A stretch of DNA of 64,000 nt from Actinomadura macra NBRC 14102 (lineage in GTDB: Bacteria > Actinomycetota > Actinomycetes > Streptosporangiales > Streptosporangiaceae): the NCBI RefSeq assembly GCF_001552215.1, contig NZ_BCQT01000010.1, forward strand, positions 248,001-312,000, in the 5' to 3' direction. The notes under the pieces are model-generated. The model did not search any database and was not told where the DNA came from. It saw only the letters and a program-made list of their open reading frames with translations. The position numbers were made by a program, and so were the translations under genes. Shown here piece by piece: positions 1 through 7,363 of the stretch (the stretch's first letter is position 1; every line of letters starts with the position of its first letter).

Positions 1-2
1 TC

Positions 3-485
3 GGGCAGGCCCGCACAGAGCGTGACGCGATGAAGCGCGGAATCACCGCCCCCTGGCAATATGACTTCGGACGGCTGTACGAGCTCGCCTGCCCGTCCGG
101 CAGTATGGTCGGCCGCTCCTTCCTAGTCGGTTCACGCCCACCGCCCAATGACTCGGTCTGGGACCGGGCCCGAAACGAGGGCTTCGAGGTAGAGGTCCAC
201 GATCGCAACGCCGCGAACAAGGAAAAGCGCGTCGACACCAGCCTCACCACCATCATGCTGGACGATTCCCACGAGCACATGGACCCTGCCCGCGGCGACC
301 TTGCGGTCTTGGTCGCCGGCGACGGCGACGGCGACTTCCAACCCACACTAAGATCACTACACCGACGCGGCCTTCGGGTGCGGGTGCTGAGCTGGGACCA
401 TGCCTGCAGCCGCGACCTCCGGGAAGACGCCGACGAATACCTATCCCTCAACCCCTTCTTCCACTGGCTTACCGTCTCCCGATGA
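3..485 (+). CDS. NYN (PIN-like) domain protein, 5' end outside window
   Basis: The frame is open to the left edge, so the start lies outside or is the ATG at 30; the visible part is about 160 codons. The C-terminal half fits the NYN/LabA-like branch of the PIN nuclease fold. It has a Lys-Arg-Val-Asp-Thr-Ser-Leu strand, then an acidic VAGDGDGDF turn, then a helix and a beta strand (LRVRVLS). Spaced Asp residues in these positions bind a metal ion in NYN RNases. The usual first Asp near the N-terminus lies in the missing part. It is probably a cytoplasmic RNA-processing enzyme. It lies 259 bp from the convergent regulatory operon at 744-3373, with no sign of coupling. Family assignment is fairly secure; substrate is unknown. 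Confidence 0.6.
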   Translation, partial: GQARTERDAMKRGITAPWQYDFGRLYELACPSGSMVGRSFLVGSRPPPNDSVWDRARNEGFEVEVHDRNAANKEKRVDTSLTTIMLDDSHEHMDPARGDLAVLVAGDGDGDFQPTLRSLHRRGLRVRVLSWDHACSRDLREDADEYLSLNPFFHWLTVSR

Positions 486-743
486 CCGCAGAGATCGGCT
501 CTGGCGCCACGCTGGCTCCCCAGGGCGGGCGCCTGAGCGGCGAGACCGACTTAACCGCAGCCCCTTGCCTACTGGCTCGTCCACGCCGTTGGTGCCGGGA
601 CGGCGCGGGTTCGGTTCTTCGCCGCGATCCGCTCGGCCGCGTTCACGCCGAGCGCTGAGCCCTATGGGCGTATACCCAGTTCACCAACGGCGGGCAGTCC
701 TCGCACTCAAACCAGGTACGGCTCATTGCCTAGGGCAGGAACA

Positions 744-2390
744 TCAGTTCTGCTCTGCCAGCGTGGCCGCTTCTTCATCGTTTGCGTATGCCCGGAGGGC
801 CGGCAGGTCTGTCACGGTGACGTGGCGCCATCCTGTGCGGATGAGGCCGCGTCTACGGAGGGTCTGGAGAGCGCGAGCGACGGTTTCGCGGGAGGCGTCC
901 ATCCAGCTGCCGAGCTCTTCCTGTGACAGTGGTGGTGCGATGCGGATGCCGCCGCCGTCAGTGGACGGGGCGAAATGAGCCGACATTTCGGCGAGTTCAG
1001 CCAGCAGCAGGGCCAACCGTTTCGTGCCGTTGGCAGACACATGGGATTCCAGGCGCCGGTCCGCGTCGTCCAGCCGCCGTGTGAAGGTCCTGCTGAGCAG
1101 CTGCCACACGCCGGGGTTTTCGTCAAGGAACTCGGTGAAGTCTGCCGCCGGCACGACCAGGGCGTGCAGCGGCCCCAGCGCGACCACCGTCGCAGATCGC
1201 TGTCGCCCGCCTAGGACCGCGCTTTCACCGATCAGATCGGCGGGTCCCCGGACCGCCAGGACAACCTCGTGGCCATCGTCAGTCGACGCGGTGACCTTGG
1301 CCCAGCCCTGCTCGATGATCATTATGTGATCTGACTGGTCTCCCTGGTAGCACAGCGGCACCTTGGGAGCGAAGGCCCGAGGGCGAGCCACCTCTCGCAA
1401 GGCCGCGCGCTCATTGGGAGATAGAGCCTCCCAGAACCCCGTGTACCGACCAGCGGTCGTCGCGTGTTCCGGGCTGGCAGCGGGAGCCGCTTCGCTTGCG
1501 GTGCCGCTGTGCTGGGTCAAGGAATCAGCCGAACTCTCAGTGTCTGCTGGATGCCGCGGTAGAGATGGGCCCGGTGACGCAGGCGGCCGGAAATGGTCCT
1601 GCGGCGGCAGAGGTGGAGCGCTGCGGACGGCCGGTTCGCTACCCGCGCGGGCGCGGATGGCCGCAGCCCGCTCGAGGCTGCTCAATGAACGGATGTGCCG
1701 GGCGGTGGATGTGCCGAGTGAGGATTGTTCGACCAGGTCTCGGAAGGGCATGCGGGGACTGAGGCTGCGGCGTGCTTCCTCCACCTGACGGGTGAGCATG
1801 TGACCGCGGTATTCCAGGCCTTTGGCGAGGACCTTGATGCCGTGGAACTCGGCGGGGCGCAGCGAGCAGAAGCCGGGCTGCACGATGTCGTCGTACAGCG
1901 AGTCTGAGATCACGTACGCCAGGTCTCTGGTGTCGAGCAGTCGGCGCAACGGGGCGGCGTCCAGCAGCCGCGACACCACGATGGGCGCATCGCCGACTGG
2001 GCCGAAGGGACCCCCTCGCAGCGGGCCATGATGCAGAGCGAGCCGCACCCGCAGTGGCCTCTCGGCACCGGGTGCAACAGCGTTGATCTTCGTGAGCGCT
2101 GCGGCCAGCGCGATCGGGTAGTCGCCCACCATCGTGGGGATGTCGGCATCCTCGGGCAGGACCGCCAGTTCACCGTCTCCGCTGGTCTGCTGCTGCCAGG
2201 CGCCGCGGTCCAGCCCGACATTGCGAGCGGCCAGGTCCAGCGCATCACGCAGTCTGCTTTGGGCGAGCAACTGTCCATGTGGATCCCGCGCGCTGTAGCC
2301 CTGGATGTCGACGGCCAACAGGAGACGAAAGACCAAAGTGCCGCGCTCGGGCGTGCGGTCGGCCGCCACGTTGGACATCAGATCGGACAT
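744..2390 (-). CDS. Cyclase-homology domain fused to CRP/FNR regulator
   Basis: A 548-residue fusion. Residues about 20-210 resemble a class III nucleotidyl cyclase: LAVDIQGYS carries the first metal Asp, TSGDGELAVL the second, and RVRLALHHG the next strand. The segment that normally reads Asn-x3-Arg keeps Arg but has Ile in place of Asn, so catalysis is doubtful. A Pro/Ser-rich linker (about 240-310) leads to a cyclic-nucleotide domain whose phosphate cassette is intact (GES...RSATVV), then a CRP-type helix-turn-helix (SQEELGSWMDASRETVARAL). It is probably a cytoplasmic transcription factor sensing, and perhaps making, a nucleotide. Its ATG overlaps the stop of the upstream sigma-like gene by one base (ATGA), implying translational coupling and a shared function. 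The two domains are clear; their combined role is inference. Confidence 0.8.
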   Translation of the reverse strand: MSDLMSNVAADRTPERGTLVFRLLLAVDIQGYSARDPHGQLLAQSRLRDALDLAARNVGLDRGAWQQQTSGDGELAVLPEDADIPTMVGDYPIALAAALTKINAVAPGAERPLRVRLALHHGPLRGGPFGPVGDAPIVVSRLLDAAPLRRLLDTRDLAYVISDSLYDDIVQPGFCSLRPAEFHGIKVLAKGLEYRGHMLTRQVEEARRSLSPRMPFRDLVEQSSLGTSTARHIRSLSSLERAAAIRARAGSEPAVRSAPPLPPQDHFRPPASPGPSLPRHPADTESSADSLTQHSGTASEAAPAASPEHATTAGRYTGFWEALSPNERAALREVARPRAFAPKVPLCYQGDQSDHIMIIEQGWAKVTASTDDGHEVVLAVRGPADLIGESAVLGGRQRSATVVALGPLHALVVPAADFTEFLDENPGVWQLLSRTFTRRLDDADRRLESHVSANGTKRLALLLAELAEMSAHFAPSTDGGGIRIAPPLSQEELGSWMDASRETVARALQTLRRRGLIRTGWRHVTVTDLPALRAYANDEEAATLAEQN

Positions 2391-3373
2391 CAGGCGTGCT
2401 CCCCTTCCTGCCCGGGGCGGCGTTCGCGGTCACGCAGGCGTTTGCGGGCTCGGCCGATGCGGCCCTCGGCCGCCTTGGCGGTCATATTCATCTGCTCGGC
2501 GGCTTCAGCCTGACTGAGGCCAGTGGCCATCTTCCGCAGCAGGCCGCTGGTGAGGTTGTCGGTAATAGCGTCCAAGACGTCCTTGGCCGTCATGAGCGTC
2601 ACCACCTGGGTCTCGGGGTCGTTGACCTCGTTCAACAACGCGCGCAGCAGATCCAGGTCTTCGACGCTGGTGGAGACCTCGCGCTCCCGCTGCCGGTCCC
2701 AGCGTTTGAACTTGGCGGGGAACTGCAGGATGCAGGCGTTGACGAACGTCGTGCTCAATGAGGCCCCCTTGTCCGGGGACCAGTCACGCGAGGTGAACAC
2801 CCAGCGGCGAAAGAGCGGTAGTCCTGAGGCGATCATGTCGGCGACCAGTTCGTTGACAGTGTCGCCTTCGAGGCGGGCCAGCGCAGCGGGCCCTGGAGTG
2901 AACGGCCGGCCCAGCCTGGCGCACAGCCCCAGAATCTGCTCATCCAGGATGAGCCTGGTCAGCACCGGCAGGGCGTACATGATGAGCTGCTCCTCCAGAT
3001 AGGCGTGCTTGCGACCACCAAGCCCCTCCTGCAAGACGGCCGCGACGACGACCGCATCGCCGTGCGCCGCGCCCGCGGTATCCCGAGAGGCGGCCCCGGC
3101 CTCCGCGGCCCCCACCTTGTCAGGGCAGCCACCCTGGGTATCGACCAGCGGTGAGTCCGCACTTAATCCCACACCGGGGTCAACGACGGGTGCTCGGCCC
3201 GGTTGCAGCGCCTGCTCAGCATCGGCGATGGCCTGGGCGACTTCGCCATCGGTAGACGGTTCGTCACCGGGCGAATGCGAGGGACCGGGGTCATGCTGCT
3301 GATCGCGGGACATGCGGGAGTCACGCCAGCGTCGCGGCCCAAGGCCACGCATTTCCTCCTGAGGGTCGGGCAC
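2390..3373 (-). CDS. Sigma-70-like regulator (regions 2 and 4)
   Basis: Up to 327 residues. After a long Pro/Gly/Asp-rich N-terminal tail (about 110 residues) comes a helical block resembling sigma region 2, with WSPDKGASLSTTFVNACI matching the typical sigma pattern of Asp-Pro-x-x-Gly...ThrPhe. The C-terminus is a region-4-like helix-turn-helix (LSQAEAAEQMNMTAKAAEGRI followed by basic RARKRLRDRERR). It may be an alternative sigma factor or a degenerate one acting as a regulator. The start is uncertain: GTG at 3373 lacks a Shine-Dalgarno sequence; ATG at 3352 follows AGGAGG too closely; ATG at 3313 has none. The gene ends in an ATGA overlap with the cyclase-CRP gene, so the two form one operon read from the promoter region at 3441-3531. 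Confidence 0.7.
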   Translation of the reverse strand: MPDPQEEMRGLGPRRWRDSRMSRDQQHDPGPSHSPGDEPSTDGEVAQAIADAEQALQPGRAPVVDPGVGLSADSPLVDTQGGCPDKVGAAEAGAASRDTAGAAHGDAVVVAAVLQEGLGGRKHAYLEEQLIMYALPVLTRLILDEQILGLCARLGRPFTPGPAALARLEGDTVNELVADMIASGLPLFRRWVFTSRDWSPDKGASLSTTFVNACILQFPAKFKRWDRQREREVSTSVEDLDLLRALLNEVNDPETQVVTLMTAKDVLDAITDNLTSGLLRKMATGLSQAEAAEQMNMTAKAAEGRIGRARKRLRDRERRPGQEGEHA

Positions 3374-3410
3374 CGGCTGGCGGTCTCGCGGCCGTGATGG
3401 GGCACGTCAT
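3321..3410 (-). CDS. Possible 29-codon leader peptide
   Basis: This short frame has the best ribosome-binding site in the area, GAGGAG six bases before ATG at 3410, and it stops inside the N-terminal coding region of the sigma-like gene, in another frame. The product (MTCPITAARPPAG...ATLA) is proline/alanine-rich with no recognised domain. It could couple translation to the sigma-like gene, whose own candidate starts (3373, 3352, 3313) have poor sites. It could instead mark the true start of that gene followed by a sequencing frameshift. Low confidence. Confidence 0.3.
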   Translation of the reverse strand: MTCPITAARPPAGARPSGGNAWPWAATLA

Positions 3411-3440
3411 GGTCATCTCCTCGCGGCGGGGAAGCCTGTA

Positions 3441-3531
3441 GGCGTTATAGAACCCCGCCCCCCACATCCCCTCCCGGTGCAAGTGACCGTGTCCGGTCAC
3501 GAGGGCACCCGGCGTCGGCGGCCTATAACGC
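3441..3531. promoter_or_regulatory. Divergent mirror-image promoter region with central palindrome
   Basis: An identical -10-like element, CTATAACGC, faces outward on each strand: on the plus strand at 3523-3531 for the small membrane protein, and on the minus strand at 3450-3442 for the sigma-like operon. Between them is a perfect palindrome at 3483-3500, GTGACCG-TGTC-CGGTCAC. GTGA/TCAC half-sites are typical of CRP-family operators, although the usual CRP spacer between GTGA and TCAC is 6 bp and here it is 10. The distances from palindrome edge to the two CTATAAC boxes are 22 and 32 bp, differing by about one helical turn. Binding by the adjacent CRP-like protein is inference. Confidence 0.55.
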
Positions 3532-3565
3532 TGCGACGAGGGTCCGACCAGAAGGGAACACACCC

Positions 3566-3859
3566 ATGACCGAACAACCGACGTCCCCACCATCAGCACC
3601 CAAGCCGGCTGCTAACGCTCCGGGGGCTCACCTCGCCGCATCACCCAGCGCTCTCAACGACCAGTGTCAGCCCCGTGACCGACGGGCGGGACGCCGCCCG
3701 TCCCCCGCAGTGCTGGCCTGGATAGGCATCTTGGCCGCAGGTGCGGTGATGACGAGCCTGGCCGCCTTCGTTCCGGCCATCGGGCTACCTGCCGGGGTCG
3801 GCGTCGGTGCGGTCGGCCTCCTGTACACGATCTACAGCAACCGTCCCGGGCAGTCCTGA
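3566..3859 (+). CDS. Small membrane protein, two hydrophobic helices
   Basis: A 97-residue protein that starts at ATG 3566 behind AGAAGGGA. The first 45 residues are Pro/Ala/Ser-rich and polar, with a basic stretch (RDRRAGRR). Two predicted membrane helices follow (AVLAWIGILAAGAVMTSLAAF and IGLPAGVGVGAVGLLYTIY), ending in a short polar tail. No family is recognised. It is divergent from the sigma-like/cyclase-CRP operon across the mirror-image promoter region, so it is a likely target or partner of that regulator. The long N-terminal tail would probably be cytoplasmic by the positive-inside rule. Confidence 0.6.
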   Translation: MTEQPTSPPSAPKPAANAPGAHLAASPSALNDQCQPRDRRAGRRPSPAVLAWIGILAAGAVMTSLAAFVPAIGLPAGVGVGAVGLLYTIYSNRPGQS

Positions 3860-4024
3860 CCGTGCACTCCTCATCGAGTGCCGGAGCCGAACCGGTTGTG
3901 GCCACAGCGCCCGTCACCGACCCTCGCCCCGACAGCATGAGACGGCGTAAACAGCGATCTCAGGGTGGGCCTCCAGGGCGCATTCAGCCTGGCAGCGGCC
4001 GCCCTGGCGAGTGAGGGAGAGATT

Positions 4025-4288
4025 ATGCCGGTCGAAGTGGGGCTGTGGCGGGTCGACAGCGGAAGGCCTCAGCAGATCGACTCGGCCGGGATCGAGCTGG
4101 AGAAGCAACTGGAGGACCTGATCGAGCAGGATCCGGCCATCCTGGGGTATCCGCTGCTGATCATCGGCCGTCAGGTCCCGACGGCGAACGGCGGCACTGT
4201 CGATCTGCTGGGCATGGACGAGGTTGGCGACCTGCACGTCCTGGAGCTCAAGCGTGGCCGGACACCCCGCGAGGTGGTCGCCCAGGCT
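4025..4288 (+). pseudogene. PD-(D/E)XK nuclease (DUF91/NucS-like), truncated
   Basis: ATG 4025 follows GAGGGAGAG. The first 88 codons encode a clear N-terminal part of an endonuclease-NucS-like PD-(D/E)XK protein: an EKQLEDLIEQDPAIL helix, then NGGTVDLLGMDE giving the metal-binding Asp, then LHVLELKRGRTPREVVAQA with the catalytic Glu-x-Lys. At about 4286-4289 the family sequence stops and the frame enters antisense IS3 sequence, so the rest of the nuclease is missing. A complete member would continue for roughly 100-200 residues. It is a broken gene, probably cut by a transposition and later deletion. Confidence 0.65.
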
Positions 4289-4390
4289 GACCCCCAGATC
4301 CCGGGCCACCGACACATACGTCGCCGACGGAGTCGACAAGAACAACGCCACCGCGTCGGCCTTGAACTCCTCCGAGTAGTTCTCCTTTGC
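4286..4390 (-). mobile_element. IS3-family OrfA fragment
   Basis: On the minus strand, ATG 4390 starts an N-terminal IS3 OrfA helix-turn-helix: MAKENYSEEFKADAV...YVSVARDLGVS. The match stops at the junction with the truncated nuclease gene. Only about 35 of the roughly 100 expected OrfA codons remain, and no OrfB follows here. A fragment of an IS3 OrfB lies at 11826-11935, on the other strand and not shown to be from the same copy. Confidence 0.7.
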
Positions 4391-4507
4391 CATCCAGACC
4401 CTCCACCCCGGACACCATGATCCAGGACTCAGGGTGGCCACGATTCAGGGGGAAGGACCGAGATGACCAGCATCAACTTCTGGTTTGGGCTCACCCTGTG
4501 AGACCGG

Positions 4508-5023
4508 TCAGGCCACATCCTGTGGGCGCTTGTTCGGCCATAGCCGCAGCAGCCACAGCTCCCGGCCGGTCAGCTTCGCCACCTCGATCTGAAAGGCGGG
4601 GTCGTCGGAGTCGGTTGAGCGTTCCAGGGCCTGGTCGTACAGCTGGCGGGTATCGGTGTGAAAGGCGTTGATGCGCACTTGGTAGGAGCCGGGATCGGGC
4701 AGTGGGAATGACCAGGAGCTGCCGTGGCCGCCGTTGCTGACGGTGAGCTTGCCGGCGGGGCAGTGCAGTGTCCAGGTGGCCGCTTCGAGATCGAATCGTG
4801 GATCGCCGGTGAGGGGCTCGGTGGTCCAGGACTCGGCGCGGACGCGGATCTCCACGTCACTGCCGCTTGGGAAGATCAGCAATGTGGATCCCTCGCAGGC
4901 GCTGGAGGACATCGGCTCGGCTGCCGGGATTGTGTCCGACGGCGGGTCATCACCGTTGACGTACACCTGCGAATACCACGGCAGTACCAGCCAGTCATCG
5001 GTTGCGATCATCATGGCGCTCAT
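4508..5023 (-). CDS. ComJ/Nin-like protein, candidate nuclease inhibitor
   Basis: The start at ATG 5023 is chosen because CAGGAGAG precedes it; longer versions read through the intercistronic hairpin. The 171-residue product is soluble, acidic and mostly beta. It begins with a WLVLPWYSQVYV strand, has a Gly/Ser-rich block (SDVEIRVRAESW), and then a SWSFPLPDPGSYQVRINAF strand-turn-strand. The order and spacing resemble Bacillus ComJ/Nin, where the matching part is a LSFDLPKGDYQLTCW segment. Nin inhibits the NucA/NucB nuclease. Here the gene lies 86 bp downstream of a NucA/NucB-domain DNase on the same strand, which supports an inhibitor or immunity role. The resemblance is read by eye and needs profile comparison. 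Confidence 0.5.
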   Translation of the reverse strand: MSAMMIATDDWLVLPWYSQVYVNGDDPPSDTIPAAEPMSSSACEGSTLLIFPSGSDVEIRVRAESWTTEPLTGDPRFDLEAATWTLHCPAGKLTVSNGGHGSSWSFPLPDPGSYQVRINAFHTDTRQLYDQALERSTDSDDPAFQIEVAKLTGRELWLLRLWPNKRPQDVA

Positions 5024-5054
5024 CAAGCTCTCCTGCTGTCCTTGGTCGGGACAG

Positions 5055-5086
5055 GCCGGCAGGTACGGGGTTGCGCACCTGCCGGC
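5055..5086 (-). terminator. Intercistronic hairpin between DNase and ComJ-like genes
   Basis: A perfect 10-bp inverted repeat, GCCGGCAGGT and ACCTGCCGGC, encloses a 12-base loop. It lies in the 86-bp gap between the DNase stop and the ComJ-like start. There is no U-tract after it on the minus strand, so it may be a partial terminator or an RNA-stability element setting different expression of the two genes rather than a full stop. Confidence 0.5.
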
Positions 5087-5109
5087 TCTATCACATCGAC
5101 ACGGCCGTG

Positions 5110-6477
5110 TTACTCGACCTTGATGAAGTAAGCGTCGCCCTGGGCGATACGGTCCCAGTTGTACCACGCGAGGAGCACGTTGCCGGCTGCGCCGTTATGC
5201 CGCCAGTGGACGGGCTTGGCGGAGAACATGCCTTTGAATTTTTCGCCGTCCTTGTCATACTTAAAGCGGGCAGCTCCCTCATAGGTGGAAGCAAAGGGGT
5301 ACTCGTCGCACTCGTTCTTCGGCCGTCCCTGCGGGTATTCGGGTGGGTAATCTATTTCTTTGTTCCAGTCTTTGAAGTAGGGATTGCATCCCAACGATTT
5401 GGCGTAGTAGCGGTTATCCTTGACGCGCTTCTTGGATTGTTCGTCGTAGGACTGGACCAGGCGATGCAACGGGTTCTTGATTGATTTGCCCGGTAGTTGC
5501 TTGTCGGAGAAGGGGGGCATGGTCTCCGTCGCCCGGTTCAGCGCCTGGTCCAGGTGATCCGCGACCTGCTTGTACCCGCTGTCGCTGGCTTTGCTGAACT
5601 TCAGGTACGGGTGCGGCTTGGCCTCGCCGGGCGGATCGGGCACGTAGAAGATCGAACCACGCTTTGCCTTTCCGTTATACCAGGAGGAGTCGAACCGGAT
5701 ACTGGTCGCCGGGTGCTCGGCCTGCTGGGCACCTGGATAGCCGGGGACCTCGCCGCGGGAGAAGACGACTACCTCGCCGTGGGTGAACTGGTCGCCGTTC
5801 TGCTTTTCGGGTGTTTTGCCCGGTGAGATGAACTCGACCTTGGCGTTCTTGTCCGTCTGCCACTGCGGCACTGTCTTGAGGGCGCCGTTGGCGCTAGGTG
5901 CGGTGCAGTCTGGGGAGTTGTTGGTGTAGCACCCCATGCTGAGACGGTAGTTGGCTTCCGAGTTGGCTTGGAACACCCCGTGAGCCACCATTGAGGTCAC
6001 AAAGAACGTGAAGCTCATGTACCGGTCGGTCTTGCTGGGGCGATCGGGGTCTTGGGTGTGCTCCCCGTAGCCGATGAGGGTGAACGTCGTCGTCAGGGTG
6101 CCTTGGATGACACAGACGTCCGGTCGCTGCGGATCGCATGCCTTGGCTTCCGAGAGCGTCTTGTAGTCCCGCTTGCACCACGCAAAGCGGTTCTTGATCC
6201 AGCCGCCCAGGTCGTCGGCCTCATCCTTGGTGCCGCACTCGGCCGGGCTGATGTAGTCGTAGTCGTTTGCGGCGGACTTGCGCAGCACGTCGTTGGCGTC
6301 GGTCCCGTAGGTGGTGTTGCTGGGTCCGCGCCTGGCCTGCTCGGCGGTCTCATCGACCGCGAAGGCCGTGGTGGTGTACTTGATCCAGTTGCTGCGGGGT
6401 GTCGGAGCAGCGAACGCTGATGTCCCGCTCAGCAGCAGGGTGCCTGCGACGGCCAGGACCAGGGTGATTGAGCGCAC
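5110..6477 (-). CDS. Secreted NucA/NucB-family deoxyribonuclease
   Basis: GTG 6477 is chosen because GGAGGTGAGG precedes it and it opens on a classical signal peptide (SITLVLAVAGTLLLSGTSAFAA). The mature protein of about 430 residues has a long N-terminal region of unknown role, then a C-terminal NucA/NucB domain. That domain shows NECDEYPFASTYEGAA, the metal-binding Asp-Glu-Tyr-Pro signature with its Glu-Gly, and HWRHNGAAG with the conserved Asn. It ends in GDAYFIKVE. NucA/NucB enzymes are extracellular DNA endonucleases. It starts 4 bp after the crystallin-like gene and precedes the ComJ-like gene, giving a three-gene unit. The N-terminal 300 residues could be a delivery or binding module. 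Confidence 0.8.
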   Translation of the reverse strand: MRSITLVLAVAGTLLLSGTSAFAAPTPRSNWIKYTTTAFAVDETAEQARRGPSNTTYGTDANDVLRKSAANDYDYISPAECGTKDEADDLGGWIKNRFAWCKRDYKTLSEAKACDPQRPDVCVIQGTLTTTFTLIGYGEHTQDPDRPSKTDRYMSFTFFVTSMVAHGVFQANSEANYRLSMGCYTNNSPDCTAPSANGALKTVPQWQTDKNAKVEFISPGKTPEKQNGDQFTHGEVVVFSRGEVPGYPGAQQAEHPATSIRFDSSWYNGKAKRGSIFYVPDPPGEAKPHPYLKFSKASDSGYKQVADHLDQALNRATETMPPFSDKQLPGKSIKNPLHRLVQSYDEQSKKRVKDNRYYAKSLGCNPYFKDWNKEIDYPPEYPQGRPKNECDEYPFASTYEGAARFKYDKDGEKFKGMFSAKPVHWRHNGAAGNVLLAWYNWDRIAQGDAYFIKVE

Positions 6478-6481
6478 TCCC

Positions 6482-7000
6482 TCACCTCCCGCAGTAGGTG
6501 TGGAAGAAATCGGCCTTGTTGTAGGTGTCGTCCGCGACTCGCGCGGATGCCGATGTGGGCGCCTCGCGCCACAGGGTCCGGAAAGGATCGACGTCCCTGT
6601 CGTAGACCTCCACCGTGTGCCTGGTCTTGTTCTCCCAGGAGGAGGTTTTGTTCCCGAATCCGTAGTCGGTGAGCGATTGGTTTCCGCCGCAGTCACGGAA
6701 GGTCAGTTTGCGGCCGGTGAAGTTGGCTCCGTCGTAGAAGCAGTACGCACTGGTGGCGCAGCTGGCTGCCGTGGCATCTGCGGAGGACACGAACGTGATG
6801 GTCACCTTTCCGTCGGCGTAAGAGACCTCGTTTGTTCCTGTTTGCATTCCGCCTGGATACTTGGCGAGTTGTTCGTCGATCTGAATCTGAACGCCTTGTC
6901 GCGCGGGATCTGGCGAAATTGCCTGGGCGTGCACTGGGAGGGAACTTGCTACTGCCCCGACTAAAGCCGCCAAGCCACATGCGGCCGTTCTGATCCTCAT
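6482..7000 (-). CDS. Secreted inhibitor I36/crystallin-like protein
   Basis: ATG 7000 follows AGAGGGCAAGGA and opens a signal peptide (MRIRTAACGLAALVGAVASS...VHAQA). The mature part of about 145 residues contains YCFYDGANFTGRKL, then TDYGFGNKTSSWENKT, which is the beta/gamma-crystallin-like repeat of the inhibitor_I36 family, whose founder is the Streptomyces metalloproteinase inhibitor SMPI. Cysteines (ATSAYC, FRDCGG, TYCGR) could form disulfides. It is exported and may inhibit a protease or simply be a stable wall protein. The stop is 4 bp from the DNase start, so the two are translationally coupled; protecting the secreted DNase from proteolysis is a plausible role. Confidence 0.75.
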   Translation of the reverse strand: MRIRTAACGLAALVGAVASSLPVHAQAISPDPARQGVQIQIDEQLAKYPGGMQTGTNEVSYADGKVTITFVSSADATAASCATSAYCFYDGANFTGRKLTFRDCGGNQSLTDYGFGNKTSSWENKTRHTVEVYDRDVDPFRTLWREAPTSASARVADDTYNKADFFHTYCGR

Positions 7001-7363
7001 TCCTTGCCCTCTCGATTGGGGGAGTTGGAATGCGGGGTTACGGAAAACATAGGAGCTCATACCGCCGAGATCAAGTAATCTGAGATCTTGATGAGTAAAG
7101 TATTCTTTACTTGATCGTCATTGGCCACAGTCAATGCACTGTCTGCCGCAACTTCCCAGGTGACAGCCGACGAAGATTTCTTTCACCGCACTCGATCGAA
7201 ACCCACCGAAGATAATCTGCTTGATATCTAAAGTATTCGCGATCAGGATCTGCAATCATTAGTACTTTAGTTTTCAACTATATCGGCTACTCTGCGGCTG
7301 GTCGCCTTGTCCATGAAACGAGGAAGCACAGCATTGCGTATGCCAAAGCTCCATCCGTGCAGG
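7001..7363. promoter_or_regulatory. AT-rich promoter region of the DNase unit
   Basis: About 360 bp of unusually AT-rich sequence for this window (for example AAGTATTCTTTACTTGATCG near 7096 and AAAGTATTCGCGATC near 7230). AAGTATTC occurs twice, and TAGTACTTTAG occurs near 7260. No gene is supported. It probably contains the promoter of the crystallin-DNase-ComJ unit and marks a compositional break next to the mobile-element zone. Confidence 0.4.

Noticed and set aside
744..2390. Interpretation as a Pycsar or CBASS anti-phage cyclase
   Set aside because: The cyclase-like domain is fused to a DNA-binding CRP protein and lacks the catalytic Asn; no membrane, nuclease or other killing effector is adjacent.
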